From Nisaea nitritireducens (GTDB taxonomy: Bacteria; Pseudomonadota; Alphaproteobacteria; Thalassobaculales; Thalassobaculaceae): 64,000 bases of DNA. Below the pieces are notes generated by a model. That model saw nothing but the letters and a program-made list of their open reading frames with translations, did no database searches and was not told the origin of the DNA. The stretch covers positions 1 to 64,000 of the forward strand of contig NZ_JACZFS010000020.1 of assembly GCF_014904795.1 (NCBI RefSeq), given 5' to 3'. Position 1 is the first letter of the stretch, and each line of letters begins with the position of its first letter. Positions 62,350 through 64,000 of the stretch are shown here, in pieces. The translations under genes and the position numbers were made by a program.

Positions 62350-63993
62350 ATGACCGCATCCAGTTCCATGACCGGCGGCACGGCGTTGGTACGCGCCCTG
62401 ACGGAGAACGGTATCGACACGGTGTTCGGCCTGCCCGGCATCCAGCTCGACGGGCTGTTCAACGCCTTGTATGACGCCCGGAACAGCCTCAGGGTGATCA
62501 ATGCCCGGCACGAACAGGGCACGGCATACATGGCTTTCGGCTATGCCCAGTCGACCGGCAAGGTCGGTGCCTATGCGGTTGTCCCCGGTCCCGGTCTGCT
62601 GAACACTTTCGCCGCGCTTTCCACCGCCTACGGCTGCAATGCCCGCGTCCTCGCGCTGACCGGGCAAATCCCGAGCAATACCATCGGTCGCGGCCTCGGC
62701 ATGCTGCACGAGATCCCGGATCAGCTCGGACAGATGGAACGGCTGACGAAGTGGTCCCACAGGATCAATCACCCCTCCGAAGTCCCCGCCGTCATGGATC
62801 AGGCCTTCCGGGAGCTCTGGAGCGGCCGTCCACGCCCGGTCGGTATCGAAATGCCGCTGGACCAGTTGCATCTGGAAGCTCCCGTGGGCCCGATCACGCC
62901 GACCGTGGCCCCGGAGCCTCCCGAGCCAGATCCGGATCTGATCGCGGATGCCGCAAAAATGCTCGGCGAGGCCAGCAACCCGATGATCTTCGTCGGCGGC
63001 GGTGCTTACGAAGCGACCGAAGAGATCCGCGCGTTGGCGGAGATGCTGCAAGCGCCCGTGGTTTCCTACATGAACGGCAAGGGCGTTCTGGATGACCGAC
63101 ATCCGCTTTCCCTGCACCATCCCGCGGGGAACCGGCTCTGGGGCGATGCGGACGTGGTGATTTCCATCGGCTGCCGCCTGCAGCACGAGCGGATGACGTG
63201 GGGCACGGATGATCAGCTCTCAGTCATTCATGTCGATATCGACCCGACCGAATTGACCCGCGTCGGCAAGCCCGATATCGGCATCGTCGCCGATGCGGCC
63301 GGTGCGACCCGCGCGTTGCTCGGCAAGATCCCGGCACATAATCGTGCGCGGCCGTCACGCACCGAGGAAATGGAAGCCCTGAAGGCAGAGTTCCAGGCGC
63401 AGTTCGAAGCCAAAATCGGCCCGCAGATGGAATGGGTGGCCGCTATCCGCGCCGCCCTGCCTGAAGACGGTTTCCTGGTCGATGAATTTACCCAGGTCGC
63501 CTACGCCTCCCGCGTCGGCTTCCCGACCTACGGCCCACGCACGCTGGTCTCGCCCGGCTATCAGGGTACGCTCGGCTACGGTTATGCCACCGCACTCGGC
63601 GTTCAGGTCGCACACCCGGACAAGCAGGTGCTGTCGATCAACGGCGATGGCGGCTTCATGTACACCATGCCGGAGCTTGCGACCGCCGTGCATCACGGCA
63701 TCAATGTCGTTGCCGTGGTTTTCGCAGACGGTGCCTACGGCAACGTGATGCGGATGCAGAAAGAGCTTTATGACAACCGGGTGATCGGCAGCGAGTTCAC
63801 CAATCCCGACTTCGTGAAGCTCGCCGAAAGCTGCGGTGCGCTAGGCTTGCGCGCAACTACGCCGACCGAGCTGCGGACGAAGATCGAGGAAGGTTTCGCC
63901 GCCGGGCGTCCGACCCTGATCGAGGTTCCGGTCGGCGAATTTCCCGAACCCTGGCCGGTGATCAGGCCGGGACCGTCGCGACCGAAGAGGTAG
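62350..63993 (+). CDS. Thiamine-diphosphate enzyme, acetolactate synthase-like
   Basis: This 547 aa ThDP enzyme has a Pyr domain (about 1-175, catalytic glutamate in NARHEQGTAYMAFGYAQ), a central domain (about 195-330) and a PP domain (about 370-540, SINGDGGFMYTMPE and FADGAYGN). The ATG at 62350 follows GGAGGAAAC. It resembles the large subunit of acetolactate synthase more than the other two ThDP enzymes here, but no regulatory small subunit gene is nearby. Pairing with the molybdenum hydroxylase upstream suggests a catabolic 2-oxoacid decarboxylase or lyase whose aldehyde product is oxidised further. The stop is 7 bp from the window end. Confidence 0.82.
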   Translation: MTASSSMTGGTALVRALTENGIDTVFGLPGIQLDGLFNALYDARNSLRVINARHEQGTAYMAFGYAQSTGKVGAYAVVPGPGLLNTFAALSTAYGCNARVLALTGQIPSNTIGRGLGMLHEIPDQLGQMERLTKWSHRINHPSEVPAVMDQAFRELWSGRPRPVGIEMPLDQLHLEAPVGPITPTVAPEPPEPDPDLIADAAKMLGEASNPMIFVGGGAYEATEEIRALAEMLQAPVVSYMNGKGVLDDRHPLSLHHPAGNRLWGDADVVISIGCRLQHERMTWGTDDQLSVIHVDIDPTELTRVGKPDIGIVADAAGATRALLGKIPAHNRARPSRTEEMEALKAEFQAQFEAKIGPQMEWVAAIRAALPEDGFLVDEFTQVAYASRVGFPTYGPRTLVSPGYQGTLGYGYATALGVQVAHPDKQVLSINGDGGFMYTMPELATAVHHGINVVAVVFADGAYGNVMRMQKELYDNRVIGSEFTNPDFVKLAESCGALGLRATTPTELRTKIEEGFAAGRPTLIEVPVGEFPEPWPVIRPGPSRPKR

Positions 63994-64000
63994 CGGCGAT

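Overview
The window is high-GC, tightly packed bacterial DNA with short intergenic gaps and many ATGA, GTGA or TGATG start/stop overlaps. The gene families (XdhC-linked xanthine dehydrogenase, PuuD-type urate oxidase, a PuuE-UraD fusion, Rieske betaine-type oxygenases, class III cyclases with sensor domains) suggest an alphaproteobacterium, probably a Rhodospirillales-type, environmental or marine metabolic generalist. That placement is an inference from gene content. No rRNA, tRNA, CRISPR array, insertion sequence or phage gene was recognised.

Layout. (1) 1-2.2 kb: a partial azoreductase divergent from a LysR regulator. (2) 1.6-6.7 kb, minus strand: an operon of a sensor-type class III nucleotidyl cyclase, a methyltransferase, a substrate-binding/permease fusion and a second permease, with no ABC ATPase. 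(3) 7.1-22.4 kb: an aromatic/heteroaromatic catabolic region. It holds a GntR/FCD regulator, pcaC-pcaH-pcaG, a benzoylformate-decarboxylase-like ThDP enzyme, a three-subunit molybdenum hydroxylase whose genes are interleaved with a two-component Rieske oxygenase, then tcuA-tcuB (minus strand) divergent from a second ThDP enzyme. The same TGTATACA palindrome core occurs twice upstream of the GntR gene and once between tcuA and the ThDP gene, which suggests one regulon. (4) 22.7-23.6 kb: an orphan HTH-like gene. (5) 23.6-39.2 kb: a purine salvage and degradation island (guaD, puuD, LysR, nucleoside/purine ABC transporter, xdhC, xdhB, xdhA, uraH, puuE-uraD fusion, allE, allA). It covers guanine to glyoxylate plus urea except the allantoate step. 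(6) 39.3-42.1 kb: an XRE regulator, a UbiH-like flavoprotein and a small exported protein gene broken by an in-frame TGA.

(7) 42.4-47.3 kb: two convergent operons, [creatininase-like, RibD reductase-like] and [MDR dehydrogenase, PTPS/QueD-like, GT4 glycosyltransferase, SAM methyltransferase]. The first pair resembles two successive steps of archaeal-type flavin/F420 precursor synthesis (ArfB, ArfC). The PTPS-like protein has an altered metal site. This is the best candidate for an undescribed biosynthetic system, possibly a modified and glycosylated pterin or pyrimidine. (8) 47.5-57.3 kb: housekeeping and stress genes (2H phosphoesterase, beta-hydroxyacid dehydrogenase, 1-Cys peroxiredoxin, glutathione transferase), a lone molybdenum-hydroxylase large subunit, a DMT exporter, an unknown polytopic membrane protein, a cyclic-nucleotide-binding protein and a DEDD exonuclease. 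(9) 57.3-64 kb: a split AtuA/DUF1446 pair, an unknown protein, a second lone molybdenum-hydroxylase large subunit and a third ThDP enzyme.

Recurring themes are four molybdenum-hydroxylase large subunits (two with no local FeS/FAD partners), three ThDP decarboxylase/synthase-type enzymes, and seven tail-to-tail gene pairs that meet within 11 bp or overlap with no terminator between them.
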